Below are positions 1 through 8,328 of a stretch of DNA of 35,078 nt, piece after piece. The stretch lies in NCBI GenBank assembly GCA_028278425.1, contig JANQEJ010000281.1:1-35078 (forward strand), in the 5' to 3' direction. Position 1 is the first letter of the stretch; each line of letters begins with the position of its first letter. The translations under genes and the position numbers were made by a program. The notes beneath the pieces are model-generated. The model saw nothing but the letters and a program-made list of their open reading frames with translations, searched no databases and was not told the origin of the DNA. The stretch is from Planctomycetota bacterium (GTDB taxonomy: Bacteria > Planctomycetota > UBA1135 > GCA-002686595).

Positions 1-372
1 TGGCGGACCACGGGCGCGCGCGAGCTGCCGCCGGCGGCGCGGCTGGCGCCGCTCGTCTCTGCTGTCGACGACGGCCGGGTGCGCCCGGAGGCGTTCGAGC
101 GCGCCTTCGATCGTCTCCTGGCCGATCCCGCCGCGCCCGCCGAGAGCGTGGTCGCGGACTTCGCGCCGAACGGCGGCGAGGAGGGCGAGCTCGCCCGCGG
201 GATCGACGCGGCGCGCGGCGAGGCGCGGCGCGCGCGGCGCGGAGCCGAGGCGGAGCTGCGGCGCGCGATGGGGCGGGTGATGCCGGGGCTGCTCGGCAAG
301 GTCGAGCCGGCGGTCGTGCGCGAGCGCCTGCGCGCCGCGCTGAGCGTCGGTGACGTCGAGGAGCGCGTGTGA
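1..372 (+). CDS. gatE: Glu-tRNA(Gln) amidotransferase subunit E, C-terminal fragment (archaeal type)
   Basis: The frame is open from the first base and ends in TGA at 370-372, so only the last 123 residues are present. GatE activates the gamma-carboxylate of Glu on misacylated Glu-tRNA(Gln) in the cytosol and amidates it with ammonia delivered by GatD. The visible part matches the YqeY/GatB-like tRNA-binding tail: a basic-acidic helical region (LVSAVDDGRVRPEAF, then AMGRVMPGLLGKVEP) ending in the typical xxVxERLRAAL segment. The assignment rests mainly on the partner: the stop overlaps the start of a clear gatD by four bases (GTGA), so the two are translationally coupled. The catalytic cradle domain lies outside the window. 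A GatB tail would look similar, but GatB would not be coupled to GatD. Confidence 0.8.
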   Translation, partial: WRTTGARELPPAARLAPLVSAVDDGRVRPEAFERAFDRLLADPAAPAESVVADFAPNGGEEGELARGIDAARGEARRARRGAEAELRRAMGRVMPGLLGKVEPAVVRERLRAALSVGDVEERV

Positions 373-1760
373 GCGACGAGCAAGACTACCCGGGCTACCG
401 CGAGCCCACCCTCTCCGTGCTGAAGCGCTTCGGCGCCACGGTCTGGTCGGAGATTCGCGCGCGCACGACCCGCGGAGAGTTCGAGGGACTGGTGCTGCCC
501 CGCTCGGAAACCGCGGACGAGCACCACGTCTCCCTGAAGCTCGCGAGCGGCTACAACGTCGGCCTGCGGCACGACACGATCGAGGACGTCGTGAAGCTCG
601 GCTTCCGCCGCGCGGAGTACGCGGTGCCCGAGGAGGAGTTCCCCTACGACCCCGCGAAGCCGCGGGTGATCCTTCTCGGCACCGGCGGGACGATCGCGTC
701 GCGGCTCGACTACCGCACGGGCGCGGTGATCCCCGCCTTCAGCCCGGGCGAGCTCTACGGCTCGGTGCCCGAGCTCGCCGACGTGTGCAACCTCGAGACG
801 GAGAAGCTCTTCGGCGTCTTCTCCGAGAACATCGGCGCGGAGCACTGGCGGATCCTGGCCGAGCGCTGCGGCCGCGCGATCGAGGAGGGCTACCAGGGGA
901 TCGTGATCGGCCACGGCACGGACACGATGCACCACACCGCTGCCGCGCTGACCTACATGGTGCGCGACACGCCGATCCCGATCGTGCTGGTCGGCAGCCA
1001 GCGCTCCTCGGACCGTCCCTCGTCCGACGCCGCGCAGAACCTGATCAACGCCACGTCGGTGGCGGCGCACGGCGACGTCGCGGAGGTGCTCGTCTGCATG
1101 TTCGGGCCCACGTCGGAGCGCTACAACCTGCTGCACCGCGGCACGCGCGTGCGGAAGATGCACAGCTCGTTCCGCAGCACGTTCCGCACCCTCGGCGACG
1201 TGCCGCTTGCGATGGTCGAGAAGGGGAAGATCGAGCTCATCCAGCGGGACTTCCTGAAGCGCGATCCGGAGCGGCGCCCCGACGTGCACGCGTGCTTCGA
1301 GGACCGGACGACGCTGCTCTACTACTACCCGAACATGAACGCCGACGTGATCCACGGATTGCTGGATCACGGGTACAGGGGCATCGTCCTCGCGGGCACC
1401 GGCCTCGGCCACGTGAACAGCGCGGCGTTTCCCGCGCTCGAGCGCGCGCGGGACGAGGGCGTGCAGGTCTACATGACGCTGCAGACGCTCTGGGGCTTCG
1501 TGCAGATGTACGTCTACGAGACCGGCCGCGAGATCCTCGAGCGCGGCGTCGTTCCCCTCGGCAACATGCTGCCCGAGGTGGCTTACGTGAAGCTCGGCTG
1601 GGCCCTGGCGCGCTGGCCCGACGATCCGGAGCAAGTGCGCGCCTTCATGACGACGCCGGTCCACCACGACATGACCCCGCGCGAGCCGGTCGAGGGCTAC
1701 CTCGTCTTCCAGGGCGGCGTGCCCGAGGTCCAGGAGTTCCTGCGGACGATCTGGATGTAG
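369..1760 (+). CDS. gatD: Glu-tRNA(Gln) amidotransferase subunit D (archaeal-type asparaginase-like)
   Basis: The 463-residue product is full length for GatD. Residues about 14-80 form the GatD-specific N-terminal domain and about 97-440 the L-asparaginase-like amidase, which releases ammonia from Gln or Asn for GatE. Catalytic residues are all visible: T108 in GTGGTIASR, T184-D185 in HGTDTM and K263 in RVRKMH. The RSSDRPSSDAA and DYRTGAV signatures separate GatD from stand-alone asparaginases, which also lack the N-terminal domain. The GTG start at 369 overlaps the gatE stop, giving a coupled gatE-gatD order. The next gene, on the other strand, ends three bases after this stop. GatDE is regarded as archaeal, so its presence beside bacterial-style secreted proteins and kinases is notable and suggests transfer or an overlooked bacterial branch. 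Confidence 0.95.
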   Translation: MSDEQDYPGYREPTLSVLKRFGATVWSEIRARTTRGEFEGLVLPRSETADEHHVSLKLASGYNVGLRHDTIEDVVKLGFRRAEYAVPEEEFPYDPAKPRVILLGTGGTIASRLDYRTGAVIPAFSPGELYGSVPELADVCNLETEKLFGVFSENIGAEHWRILAERCGRAIEEGYQGIVIGHGTDTMHHTAAALTYMVRDTPIPIVLVGSQRSSDRPSSDAAQNLINATSVAAHGDVAEVLVCMFGPTSERYNLLHRGTRVRKMHSSFRSTFRTLGDVPLAMVEKGKIELIQRDFLKRDPERRPDVHACFEDRTTLLYYYPNMNADVIHGLLDHGYRGIVLAGTGLGHVNSAAFPALERARDEGVQVYMTLQTLWGFVQMYVYETGREILERGVVPLGNMLPEVAYVKLGWALARWPDDPEQVRAFMTTPVHHDMTPREPVEGYLVFQGGVPEVQEFLRTIWM

Positions 1761-1763
1761 ACG

Positions 1764-3332
1764 CTACGCGTGCGTCATGTCCGTGACGCGGACGCCGACC
1801 CGGCGCTCGGTGCCGTTCTCGCGCAGGAGCCAGGTCTTGTCCGTTCGCACGGCGAAGATGCCGACCTCGCCCGGCTCCATCTCGGGGAGCTCGATGCGGC
1901 GGAAGCGCGACTCCAGAAACGTGAACTCGATGTCGTCGTGGACCCCGTCGGCGATCGTCATCTTCACGGGGAGGTCGGACTCGTCGTCCGTGCAGTGGAA
2001 GACGAGCTCCGGCCTGAAGCGCTTCTCCGACGCGCCGCCGTCGACGACGACGAAGCCGGTCTCGCCGTCGAGAGTCCAGCCCTCCTCGCTTACGCCGACG
2101 GTCGTGATCGCGCCGCGCAGCTCGCGCCGGTTGGGCCGCGCCTTGACCGTTTCGGCGAGCTTGTCCCGCAGCTCGGGGTGGGGGGCGGTGGTCTGGTGCT
2201 CCAGGAGCTCGCGCAGGGTCCCCTCGTCGTCGGGCGCGATCTCCTGAGCCCGCCGGATCGCGGCGCGCGTCGTGCCTGAGTCGAGCAGGCGTCGCACCGC
2301 CTTTCCCGTGCGCCGGGCGCCTTCGACCGCGAGCGCCTTCAGCCTGTAGAGCCCGTAGCGCCACCACCAGAGCTGCAGCGGCACGTACTTCCGCACGCGG
2401 CGCATGTCCTCCGGGCTGACGTACTCGTCGCGGATCATCGGATAGATGCCGCGCTTCTTCGCCTCGTAGCGCAGGAGCGCGAAGGCGTAGAGCGTCTCCT
2501 CGGTGACTTGGTCCTGCGCGACCTCCTCCTGGTCCGGCGTGATGACGATCTTCTTCACGCCGGCCTCCGCGCACTTCTCGGCGAAGCGCTTGAGGTTCGT
2601 CGGGTCCGAGTTGTCCGCGCGCAGGATGTACTTGACGGTCATGTCGCCGCCCGTCTTCGCGTAGCGGGCGACGTTCTCGAAGACGACGTCGAACTTGTCG
2701 CGGCCCTTGACCTTCTTGTACGTCTCGCGCGTGCCGGCGTCGATGCTCGTCACCGCGCGGATGGTGCCCGCGCGCACGCCGTCCTCGAGCTCCTGGGAGA
2801 ACCGGACGCCGCTCGTCGAGACCTGCTGCGGGTAGCCGCGCTCGACGAGCAGCCGCTGGACCGCGGGGAAGTCCTTCAGGATCGTCGGCTCGCCGCCGCC
2901 CCATTCGATGTACGCGCCGTCCATCAGGAGGCCGTCGTCGATCATCTCGCGGATCACGGGCAGGAGCTCGTAACCGACGTCGATGAGCGTGCCCTCGTAG
3001 AGGTAGACGTAGCAGTAGCGGCAGCGCAGGTTGCAGATGGAGTAGTGGCTGACGTACACCGCTTCGAGCAGCGCGTCGCTCTTGCGCTCGGCGTCCCAGT
3101 CGCGCCGCTCGAGGAAGTGGCAGCCCTTGCAGGGCGAGTCCCCGTCGCTGTTGTTCTGCTCGATGAGCTTGCGGCGGGCCTCCTTCAGCTTTTCCACGGG
3201 GAACTTCCCGCCCGTGTAGTCGCAGATCGGCACGTAGCCCTTGTTCCCGCTGTGCGGGATGCAGCAGAACCGGAGGCTCTCCGGCTCCAGCACCACGGCC
3301 GACTCGATCCACCTGCAGCTTGCGTATTCCAC
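1764..3332 (-). CDS. Radical SAM protein with N-terminal SPASM-like Cys cluster (paralogue 1)
   Basis: The 522-residue protein has a radical SAM core with C100-x3-C104-x2-C107 (SICNLRCRYCY) and the SAM-binding GGGEP motif at 145-149, so it should bind a 4Fe-4S cluster and cleave SAM. Before the core lie C6, C23-C24, C38 and C68-x2-C71, spaced like the auxiliary-cluster cysteines that SPASM proteins normally carry after the core. Residues about 430-520 form a beta-rich tail (MTIADG, FAVRTDKTW). The GTG at 3332 was chosen because the product then begins VEYASCRWIES, aligning with MEYKSCEWIES in the paralogue at 19597, and because GGGGAA precedes it; an upstream in-frame start would add 17 unalignable residues. 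The substrate is unknown. No precursor peptide was seen nearby. Confidence 0.85.
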   Translation of the reverse strand: MEYASCRWIESAVVLEPESLRFCCIPHSGNKGYVPICDYTGGKFPVEKLKEARRKLIEQNNSDGDSPCKGCHFLERRDWDAERKSDALLEAVYVSHYSICNLRCRYCYVYLYEGTLIDVGYELLPVIREMIDDGLLMDGAYIEWGGGEPTILKDFPAVQRLLVERGYPQQVSTSGVRFSQELEDGVRAGTIRAVTSIDAGTRETYKKVKGRDKFDVVFENVARYAKTGGDMTVKYILRADNSDPTNLKRFAEKCAEAGVKKIVITPDQEEVAQDQVTEETLYAFALLRYEAKKRGIYPMIRDEYVSPEDMRRVRKYVPLQLWWWRYGLYRLKALAVEGARRTGKAVRRLLDSGTTRAAIRRAQEIAPDDEGTLRELLEHQTTAPHPELRDKLAETVKARPNRRELRGAITTVGVSEEGWTLDGETGFVVVDGGASEKRFRPELVFHCTDDESDLPVKMTIADGVHDDIEFTFLESRFRRIELPEMEPGEVGIFAVRTDKTWLLRENGTERRVGVRVTDMTHA

Positions 3333-3345
3333 GGCGTTCCCCGAT

Positions 3346-3351
3346 AGCTTA
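3346..3351 (-). promoter_or_regulatory. Candidate -10 element TAAGCT for the radical SAM gene at 1764-3332
   Basis: TAAGCT lies 13 bases upstream of the GTG at 3332. It fits the TAnnnT pattern found before most transcription units here. A start point six or seven bases downstream would leave a leader of only about seven bases. No -35 element is recognisable. Confidence 0.3.
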
Positions 3352-3428
3352 CGGCAGCGCGCCGCGGGAGGTCGACGCGGCACGCGTTTGCGGGCGGGGG
3401 CCGCGGCGGACGGAAAAAAGTCCCGCTC

Positions 3429-4709
3429 TCAAACGGACCCGACGACGACGTCGAGCGCGTTGGTGAGCTCGATCACGCCGATCGCCGTGATCGAGCCTCC
3501 CTGGGAGCACAGGGACGTGCCGAGCAGGGCGCAGTCGGCGGGAATCGGGAACGCGAAGCGTGAGCTCGCTCCGACCGCCTGCACCCCGAAGACGGGGAGG
3601 GCGCAGAGCAGAACCCCGATCGGAAGCGGGACGTTCGTCGCCGTGCCCGAGAAGGCGGCGAAGTCGAAGACGGCGGCGGGGAGGAAGGTCGTGTGGTCGA
3701 TCCGCGGATCCCAGACGGTCCCGATGATCGGTCCCTGCGTTCCCGGCAGGTAGGCGTTCGGGTTCGGCGGCGTGCCGAGACGAACGGTCGTGGAGGATCC
3801 GACCGACTGGCAGGACCGGAAGGCGAGGTCGCTCGGACGGCCGGTGCCGGTGGCACCGAGCTCCGTCGTCAGCCCGGTGACCGGATCGATGCGCACGATC
3901 TGCTCCGTGCCGCCCGTTCCCCCGCGCGTGGCGAGGAGCGCGCCGTCCGAGGGGCGCACGACCAGCCCGTCCAGAGCCGTGGCGGGGCCGTAGTTGACCG
4001 AAGTCAGGACGAAGCCCGTCGTCGGGTCCAGCGTGGCGAGGGCCGGGTTCGCCACGAGCGCGGAGAGCAGGTAGAGCGTTCCCGCCGCGTCGAACGCCAG
4101 CCCGCCGTCGTTGAACACGCCGCTCTGCCCCAGGAACGTGCTGACGCCCGTGGTCTTGTCGATCGTGAAGATCTCGCCGTAGTCGCCGCCGATGCGACGG
4201 CCGCAGGCGTAGATGACGCCGGTCAGGGGATGGCACGCCAGGTCGCTGATGCGGACCGAGCTGCCCGCGTGGGTGATCGGCACCTGGCTGATCACGGCGC
4301 CGGTGACCGGGTTGAGCTCCACGAGGTCGGCGCCGTTGACGTCGCCGGCCGATCCCCAGAGCCTCCCGTCGGGCGTGCAGGTCAGGCCGGTGAGCCCGTT
4401 GGGCGTGATCGGATCGGCGATCAGCGTCCCGGTGAAGCTGCTCTGGTTGATCGCGGCGAGCCCGCCCGGCGTGAGCAGGGAACCGCGCCCGTTTGGGGCC
4501 AACAGCCCGGCCCCGGCGACCGCCTTGGGCGGCGTCGAACCGCCGCGACGGGTCGCCGGCGTTGCGGCCGGCTGCGTCAGCGACACACCGTGCGCCGCCG
4601 GCCGGCCGGAAGGGTGATCGCCGGCCCTCTGCTGCGGCGAAGGGGCCTGGGTCGGCGCGAGCGCGGGCGCGAGGGCGAGGGCCAGCGTCGGGACGGTCTT
4701 GCAAGGCAT
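3429..4709 (-). CDS. Exported beta-propeller-like protein with VWDP-DH C-terminal domain
   Basis: The 426-residue protein has a hydrophobic Ala/Leu-rich N-terminus that looks like a signal peptide, then a Pro-rich linker to about residue 70. Residues 80-310 are repeated four-stranded segments (LVELNPVTGAVI, IFTIDKTTGVST, IVRIDPVTGLTT) typical of a beta-propeller. Residues about 318-426 form a tail with VWDPRIDH, FLPAAVFDF, PLPIGVLLC and FAFPIPAD, clearly related to the tail of the S8 protease at 6601-8283. An excellent ribosome site (GGAGGAGAG) precedes the ATG at 4709. The role is unknown; extracellular or cell-surface location is inferred from the signal and tail. The gene is probably monocistronic. 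Confidence 0.75.
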   Translation of the reverse strand: MPCKTVPTLALALAPALAPTQAPSPQQRAGDHPSGRPAAHGVSLTQPAATPATRRGGSTPPKAVAGAGLLAPNGRGSLLTPGGLAAINQSSFTGTLIADPITPNGLTGLTCTPDGRLWGSAGDVNGADLVELNPVTGAVISQVPITHAGSSVRISDLACHPLTGVIYACGRRIGGDYGEIFTIDKTTGVSTFLGQSGVFNDGGLAFDAAGTLYLLSALVANPALATLDPTTGFVLTSVNYGPATALDGLVVRPSDGALLATRGGTGGTEQIVRIDPVTGLTTELGATGTGRPSDLAFRSCQSVGSSTTVRLGTPPNPNAYLPGTQGPIIGTVWDPRIDHTTFLPAAVFDFAAFSGTATNVPLPIGVLLCALPVFGVQAVGASSRFAFPIPADCALLGTSLCSQGGSITAIGVIELTNALDVVVGSV

Positions 4710-4778
4710 GGTCTCTCCTCCGTGGCTGGGAGACGCGAGGGCTTCGGATCGTCGCGGGGACCTCGTGGGCGGGTACCC

Positions 4779-4784
4779 AGTCTA
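4779..4784 (-). promoter_or_regulatory. Candidate -10 element TAGACT for the exported propeller gene
   Basis: TAGACT on the minus strand lies 69 bases before the ATG at 4709, inside the 91-base gap after the DUF1801 gene. It fits the TAnnnT pattern and sits beside a GGGTACCC palindrome. No clear -35 element is present. Confidence 0.25.
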
Positions 4785-4800
4785 TGCCCTGTGGCCGGCG

Positions 4801-5316
4801 TCAGCGGGCCCGCGCGGACGTCTTCTTCTTGCCCTTCTTCCTCGCCGCGGGCTTCGCCTTCGCCGTCCCCGCGAGCGCGTCCTCGTACTGCTTCAGGAAC
4901 TTCTTCACCGGGATGCGCTTGATCGCCCGGCCGACGACCTCGAGCGGGACGTCCTCGATCTTCTTGAAGCGGATGCACGACTTGCCCATGTCGAGCTTCT
5001 TGCCGGTCTTCGCCCAGGCCTTGCGGAACCAGTCCTCCTGTCCCTCGGAGCCGTACACGCTCGAGAGGTAAAGCGACATGTAGTTCTTTTGCGACGCGAG
5101 TCCGGCGAAGGGCACCGGCTGCTCCGGGTCGCAGTGATAGCCGTCGGGATAGACGCTGTGCGGGACGAAGTAGCCGATCATCCCGTACTGCATCCCCTCC
5201 TTGTAGCCCGGCCCGAGGTTCTTCCTGATGACCTTGCGCACGGCCTGCAAGGCCTTGCGACGGTCGTCGGGGAGCGAGGCGAGGTACTCCCGCACGGTCT
5301 TGGCTTTGCTCTGCAT
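4801..5316 (-). CDS. DUF1801 / YdhG-like protein
   Basis: The 171-residue protein matches the DUF1801 (YdhG-like, frataxin-fold) family: an N-terminal helix TVREYLASLPDDRRKALQAVR, then MQYGMIGYFVP, CDPEQPVPFAGLASQKNYMSLYL and the late segment GKSCIRFKKIEDVPLEVVGRA. The last 25 residues are a Lys/Ala-rich basic tail, which could bind nucleic acid or simply be disordered. Members are small cytosolic proteins of unestablished function. The gene is divergent from the exported gene at 5390. No ribosome site precedes the ATG, but TACGAT ends seven bases before it, so a leaderless transcript is likely. Confidence 0.85.
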   Translation of the reverse strand: MQSKAKTVREYLASLPDDRRKALQAVRKVIRKNLGPGYKEGMQYGMIGYFVPHSVYPDGYHCDPEQPVPFAGLASQKNYMSLYLSSVYGSEGQEDWFRKAWAKTGKKLDMGKSCIRFKKIEDVPLEVVGRAIKRIPVKKFLKQYEDALAGTAKAKPAARKKGKKKTSARAR

Positions 5317-5322
5317 GGGCGC

Positions 5323-5328
5323 ATCGTA
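5323..5328 (-). promoter_or_regulatory. Candidate -10 element TACGAT giving a leaderless DUF1801 mRNA
   Basis: TACGAT on the minus strand is separated from the ATG at 5316 by only six bases (5317-5322). A normal start point six to seven bases past a -10 would fall on or next to the A of the ATG. The absence of any Shine-Dalgarno sequence agrees with leaderless translation. Confidence 0.4.
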
Positions 5329-5338
5329 TCGCGCGTGC

Positions 5339-5344
5339 TACCGT
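5339..5344 (+). promoter_or_regulatory. Candidate -10 element TACCGT for the exported protein at 5390
   Basis: TACCGT lies 45 bases before the ATG at 5390, in the 73-base divergent spacer shared with the DUF1801 gene. It fits the local TAnnnT pattern. No -35 element is recognisable. Confidence 0.3.
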
Positions 5345-5389
5345 CGAGCTGGCCTCGAAACCCGTCCGCTTCGCCAAGAGGATGGTCCC

Positions 5390-6604
5390 ATGCGCGTTTC
5401 CCTCGCCCTGCCGCTTCTCGCCGCCGCCCCGCTGGCCCAGACGGTCCACGTCGTCGACGACGACGGCGGTCCGGGCGTCGACTTCACGGACCTCGCCACG
5501 GCCGTGACGGCGGCGGCGCCCGGGGACGCCGTGTTGATCCGGTCGGGCAGCTATGCGGGTTTCACCGTGGACGGCAAGTCGCTGACGGTCACCGCCGACG
5601 AGACCGCGGTCGTCCGACTGTCGTCCGGCTTCACGGTGGAGAACGTCCCGCTGGGATCGCGGGTCCTCCTCCGCGGGCTCGGGGTGGATTTCCTCGCCGC
5701 GGACCATTGCCTCCTGCGGAACAACGTGGGCTTCGTCGGGCTCGAGGACTGCACGTTCGACGGCATCGATCCGCTGGGCGCGCCGGCGCCGAACGCCGCG
5801 CTGGAGGTCTCGCTCTCGTCGCGGGTCGTCCTCACACGCTGCGTCGTGCTCGGCGGGGTGACGCCGCAACTCCCCGGCGTCCTGCCGGGCGCCGGCGTAC
5901 GCGCGGACTTCTCCAACGTCTACGTCTACGGGACGACCGTCCGCGGCGCCGACGGCATCGACGGCGCGCCCGGCGACGGTGCGGGTGGGGGAGCCGCGCT
6001 CTCCGTCTCGAACGGCTTCGCCTTCGCGTCCGGCTGCGTCCTCGTCGGCGGGGACGGCGGCGACGGTGTGACCGCGCCGCTCGGCTGCGGCCACGGCGGG
6101 TGGGGCGGAGCCGGACTCGCCACCGGGTTCCAGGGCACGTCGTACCTGCAGGACACCGCCACGGCGGGCGGCGCCGGTGGTCTCGCCTCGGGGCCGCTCT
6201 GCAACGACGGGCTGCCCGCGCCCGGGATCACGGGGCCCGTCAACTTCCTCCCCGGCACGGCGCACTCGCTCGACGTGACGACGCCGGTGCGGATGGGCGC
6301 GCTGGCGCACAACGTGCTCGTCGGGGAGCCGGGCGAGATCCCCTTCCTCGCCATCGCCCTCCAGCCGGAAGCGATCTTCACGCCGTTCTGGCTCGGCGTT
6401 CTGCTCGTCGGCCTTCCGGTCAACCCCGTGCAGGTGGGATTGATCCCGCCCGGGGGCGTCCTGACCTTCGACCTCCCCGTACCGGTGGTCCCCGGCGTCG
6501 AGTCGCTCCAGGTCTTCGAGCAGGTGGCGTTCGTTGACTTCGCCACCGCTACGGTGACGCTCTCGTCGCCCGCGTACCCGCTGCTCCTCGACTCGTCGTT
6601 CTAG
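5390..6604 (+). CDS. Exported parallel-beta-helix-like protein
   Basis: The ATG at 5390 was chosen because it follows a strong ribosome site (AAGAGGA, seven bases away) and gives a clean signal peptide of about 17 residues ending LAQ. An upstream in-frame start would bury the signal. The mature protein begins VHVVDDDGGPGVDFTDLATA, the usual opening of right-handed parallel beta-helix (pectate-lyase-like) domains in which short repeats such as DAVLIRSG and ALEVSLSSRVVLTRCVV follow. Residues 180-270 are rich in Gly/Asp loops, and about 280-404 form a beta-rich tail. No catalytic residues can be named. The stop shares the palindrome CTAG with the stop of the convergent protease gene. Surface or extracellular location is inferred. 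Confidence 0.75.
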   Translation: MRVSLALPLLAAAPLAQTVHVVDDDGGPGVDFTDLATAVTAAAPGDAVLIRSGSYAGFTVDGKSLTVTADETAVVRLSSGFTVENVPLGSRVLLRGLGVDFLAADHCLLRNNVGFVGLEDCTFDGIDPLGAPAPNAALEVSLSSRVVLTRCVVLGGVTPQLPGVLPGAGVRADFSNVYVYGTTVRGADGIDGAPGDGAGGGAALSVSNGFAFASGCVLVGGDGGDGVTAPLGCGHGGWGGAGLATGFQGTSYLQDTATAGGAGGLASGPLCNDGLPAPGITGPVNFLPGTAHSLDVTTPVRMGALAHNVLVGEPGEIPFLAIALQPEAIFTPFWLGVLLVGLPVNPVQVGLIPPGGVLTFDLPVPVVPGVESLQVFEQVAFVDFATATVTLSSPAYPLLLDSSF

Positions 6605-8283
6605 TACGCGCCGATCGTGATCTCGATGCCGTTCAAGAGGCGGATTCCTCCCATGGCGTCGAGGCTGCCGGCCTGGGTGCAGAGGGTCTTGCCGAGGTGC
6701 ACCGTGTCGAGCGGGATCGGAACGGCGAACGGGACGCCTGGCGCCGGGCTCAGGACGACCAGGAGCGGCGACAGCCCGCAGAGGATCGTCCCGATCGGCG
6801 AGGGGATGTTCGTGCTCGTGACGGAGATCGCCATGAAGTCCGCGATCGCCGCCGGGGAGAAGACCGAGTGGTCGACCACGGGATCCCAGACCTGAGCCAG
6901 CACGGGAGCGGCGGTGACGCCGGTGAGGAAGAACGGCGGGTTCGGAGGGTTGCCCGACGTGGTGAGCTCCCCGGACGGCACCATCGAATTGACGGCGGCC
7001 AGCGCGTCGACGCGGATCGGGTTCGGCGTCGTCGCGCACGGATCGCTCGTCGGCACGCCGGTCGACTCCAGGATCGCGATCATCACGTCCGGGGTGAGGG
7101 CCGAGCTGATAAAGCACATCAAGGCCGCCACGCCGGCCACGTGCGGCGCGGCCATCGAGGTTCCGGTCTCCGAGGAGGTGCCTCCGCCCATCGCCGGCGA
7201 GTCGATCAGGTAACCCGGTGCCGCGAGCTGGTTGCAGCCGCTGCGGTCCGAAAAGCAGGTGATCTGATCCGGCGCGGTGGTCGCGTCCGTGCAGAGCGGG
7301 TCGAAGGCGGCGGTCCCTTCGTCCTTGTCGTAGACGGCGGCGACCGCCACCGAGGCGGAGAGGCACGCGGGGCTGCTCATGGAGAAGCACGAGCCGCCGT
7401 TGCCGCTCGCGGCGAAGGTGACGATGCCGTCGTCCTTCGCGGTCTGGATCGCCGTCTGGAGCAGCATCGTGAACGCGTCCTCGTCGTCGCACGGGCACGC
7501 CGAGTAGAGGAAGAACGTGCCCAGGCTCATGTTGATCGCGCAGAGGTTGTCGTAGGAATCCGCCACGCTGACGACGTAGTCGACGCCGGCCGCCCAGTCG
7601 GACACGAATCCCGTCCCGCTGGAGTCGATCACCTTGACCGGGAGGACGTCGGCGTCGGGGGCCACGCCGACGGAGCCGACGACGCCCGCCGACGTGACGA
7701 CGCCGGACACGCTGGTCCCGTGGCCGTGGTCGTCCTCGGCGCCTGTCCCGGTGCTCGCGCCCTCGTCGAGGAAGTACATCCCGCCCGGCGCGACGTCGTC
7801 CGCCAGGTCGGGGTGGTCGGTGTCGATGCCGGTGTCCAGCACCGCGACGGTCATGCCCGCGCCGGTGTTGCCGAGCGCGTGGACGTCGTCGGCCTGGATG
7901 AAGGCGACGCTGTCGTCGAGGTGCACGCGCCCCCTCGCGTCGACGCCGACGCGGACGACCTCGGGATGCTGGCGCAGCACCGCGAGCCCGGCCGCGGAGA
8001 CGCGTCCGGTCAGCGCGGCGAAGCTCGCGTAGCGGTAGGCGACGCGGAACTCCTCCGGCGCCAGCGCGGCGAGGACGAGCTCCTGGCGCTCCGCGACCGC
8101 GGCGGCGCGCTCGGCCTTGCCGCCCGCCGGGGCCTCGACGGACCGCAGCAGCACGACCGCGTACGCCGTACCGTCCGCGCTCTCCGCGAGCTCGGTCCAC
8201 ACGGCGGTGTCGACCTTGGCCTGAGCGTGCGCCCCCTGCGTCGAGGCGAGCACGGCGGCGAGCAGAGCGACCAGCGTTCTCAT
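6601..8283 (-). CDS. Exported S8 family serine peptidase (subtilase) with C-terminal tail domain
   Basis: The 560-residue precursor has a signal peptide (about 1-21), an I9-like propeptide region (about 40-115) and a subtilase domain with the full triad: D150 in AVLDTGIDTDHPDL, H188 in DHGHGTSVSG and S376 in GTSMAAPHVAG. The oxyanion Asn is N295 in AASGNGG. Residues about 430-560 form the VWDP-DH tail also found in the protein at 3429-4709 (VWDPVVDH, FSPAAIADF, PSPIGTILC). An active secreted endopeptidase is expected, perhaps tethered or folded through the tail. Several Cys pairs in the catalytic domain suggest disulphides. A very good ribosome site (AGGAGG) precedes the ATG, and the convergent stops overlap at CTAG. 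Confidence 0.95.
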   Translation of the reverse strand: MRTLVALLAAVLASTQGAHAQAKVDTAVWTELAESADGTAYAVVLLRSVEAPAGGKAERAAAVAERQELVLAALAPEEFRVAYRYASFAALTGRVSAAGLAVLRQHPEVVRVGVDARGRVHLDDSVAFIQADDVHALGNTGAGMTVAVLDTGIDTDHPDLADDVAPGGMYFLDEGASTGTGAEDDHGHGTSVSGVVTSAGVVGSVGVAPDADVLPVKVIDSSGTGFVSDWAAGVDYVVSVADSYDNLCAINMSLGTFFLYSACPCDDEDAFTMLLQTAIQTAKDDGIVTFAASGNGGSCFSMSSPACLSASVAVAAVYDKDEGTAAFDPLCTDATTAPDQITCFSDRSGCNQLAAPGYLIDSPAMGGGTSSETGTSMAAPHVAGVAALMCFISSALTPDVMIAILESTGVPTSDPCATTPNPIRVDALAAVNSMVPSGELTTSGNPPNPPFFLTGVTAAPVLAQVWDPVVDHSVFSPAAIADFMAISVTSTNIPSPIGTILCGLSPLLVVLSPAPGVPFAVPIPLDTVHLGKTLCTQAGSLDAMGGIRLLNGIEITIGAY

Positions 8284-8328
8284 CCAAGATCCTCCTCTTC
8301 CCGGGTTCGCGGTCGGATGCGCTCACCC

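Noticed and set aside
3405..3428. A6 tract as a terminator for the exported propeller gene
   Set aside because: On the minus strand the T6 run is not preceded by a stable stem; only a weak 4-base pairing can be drawn across it.
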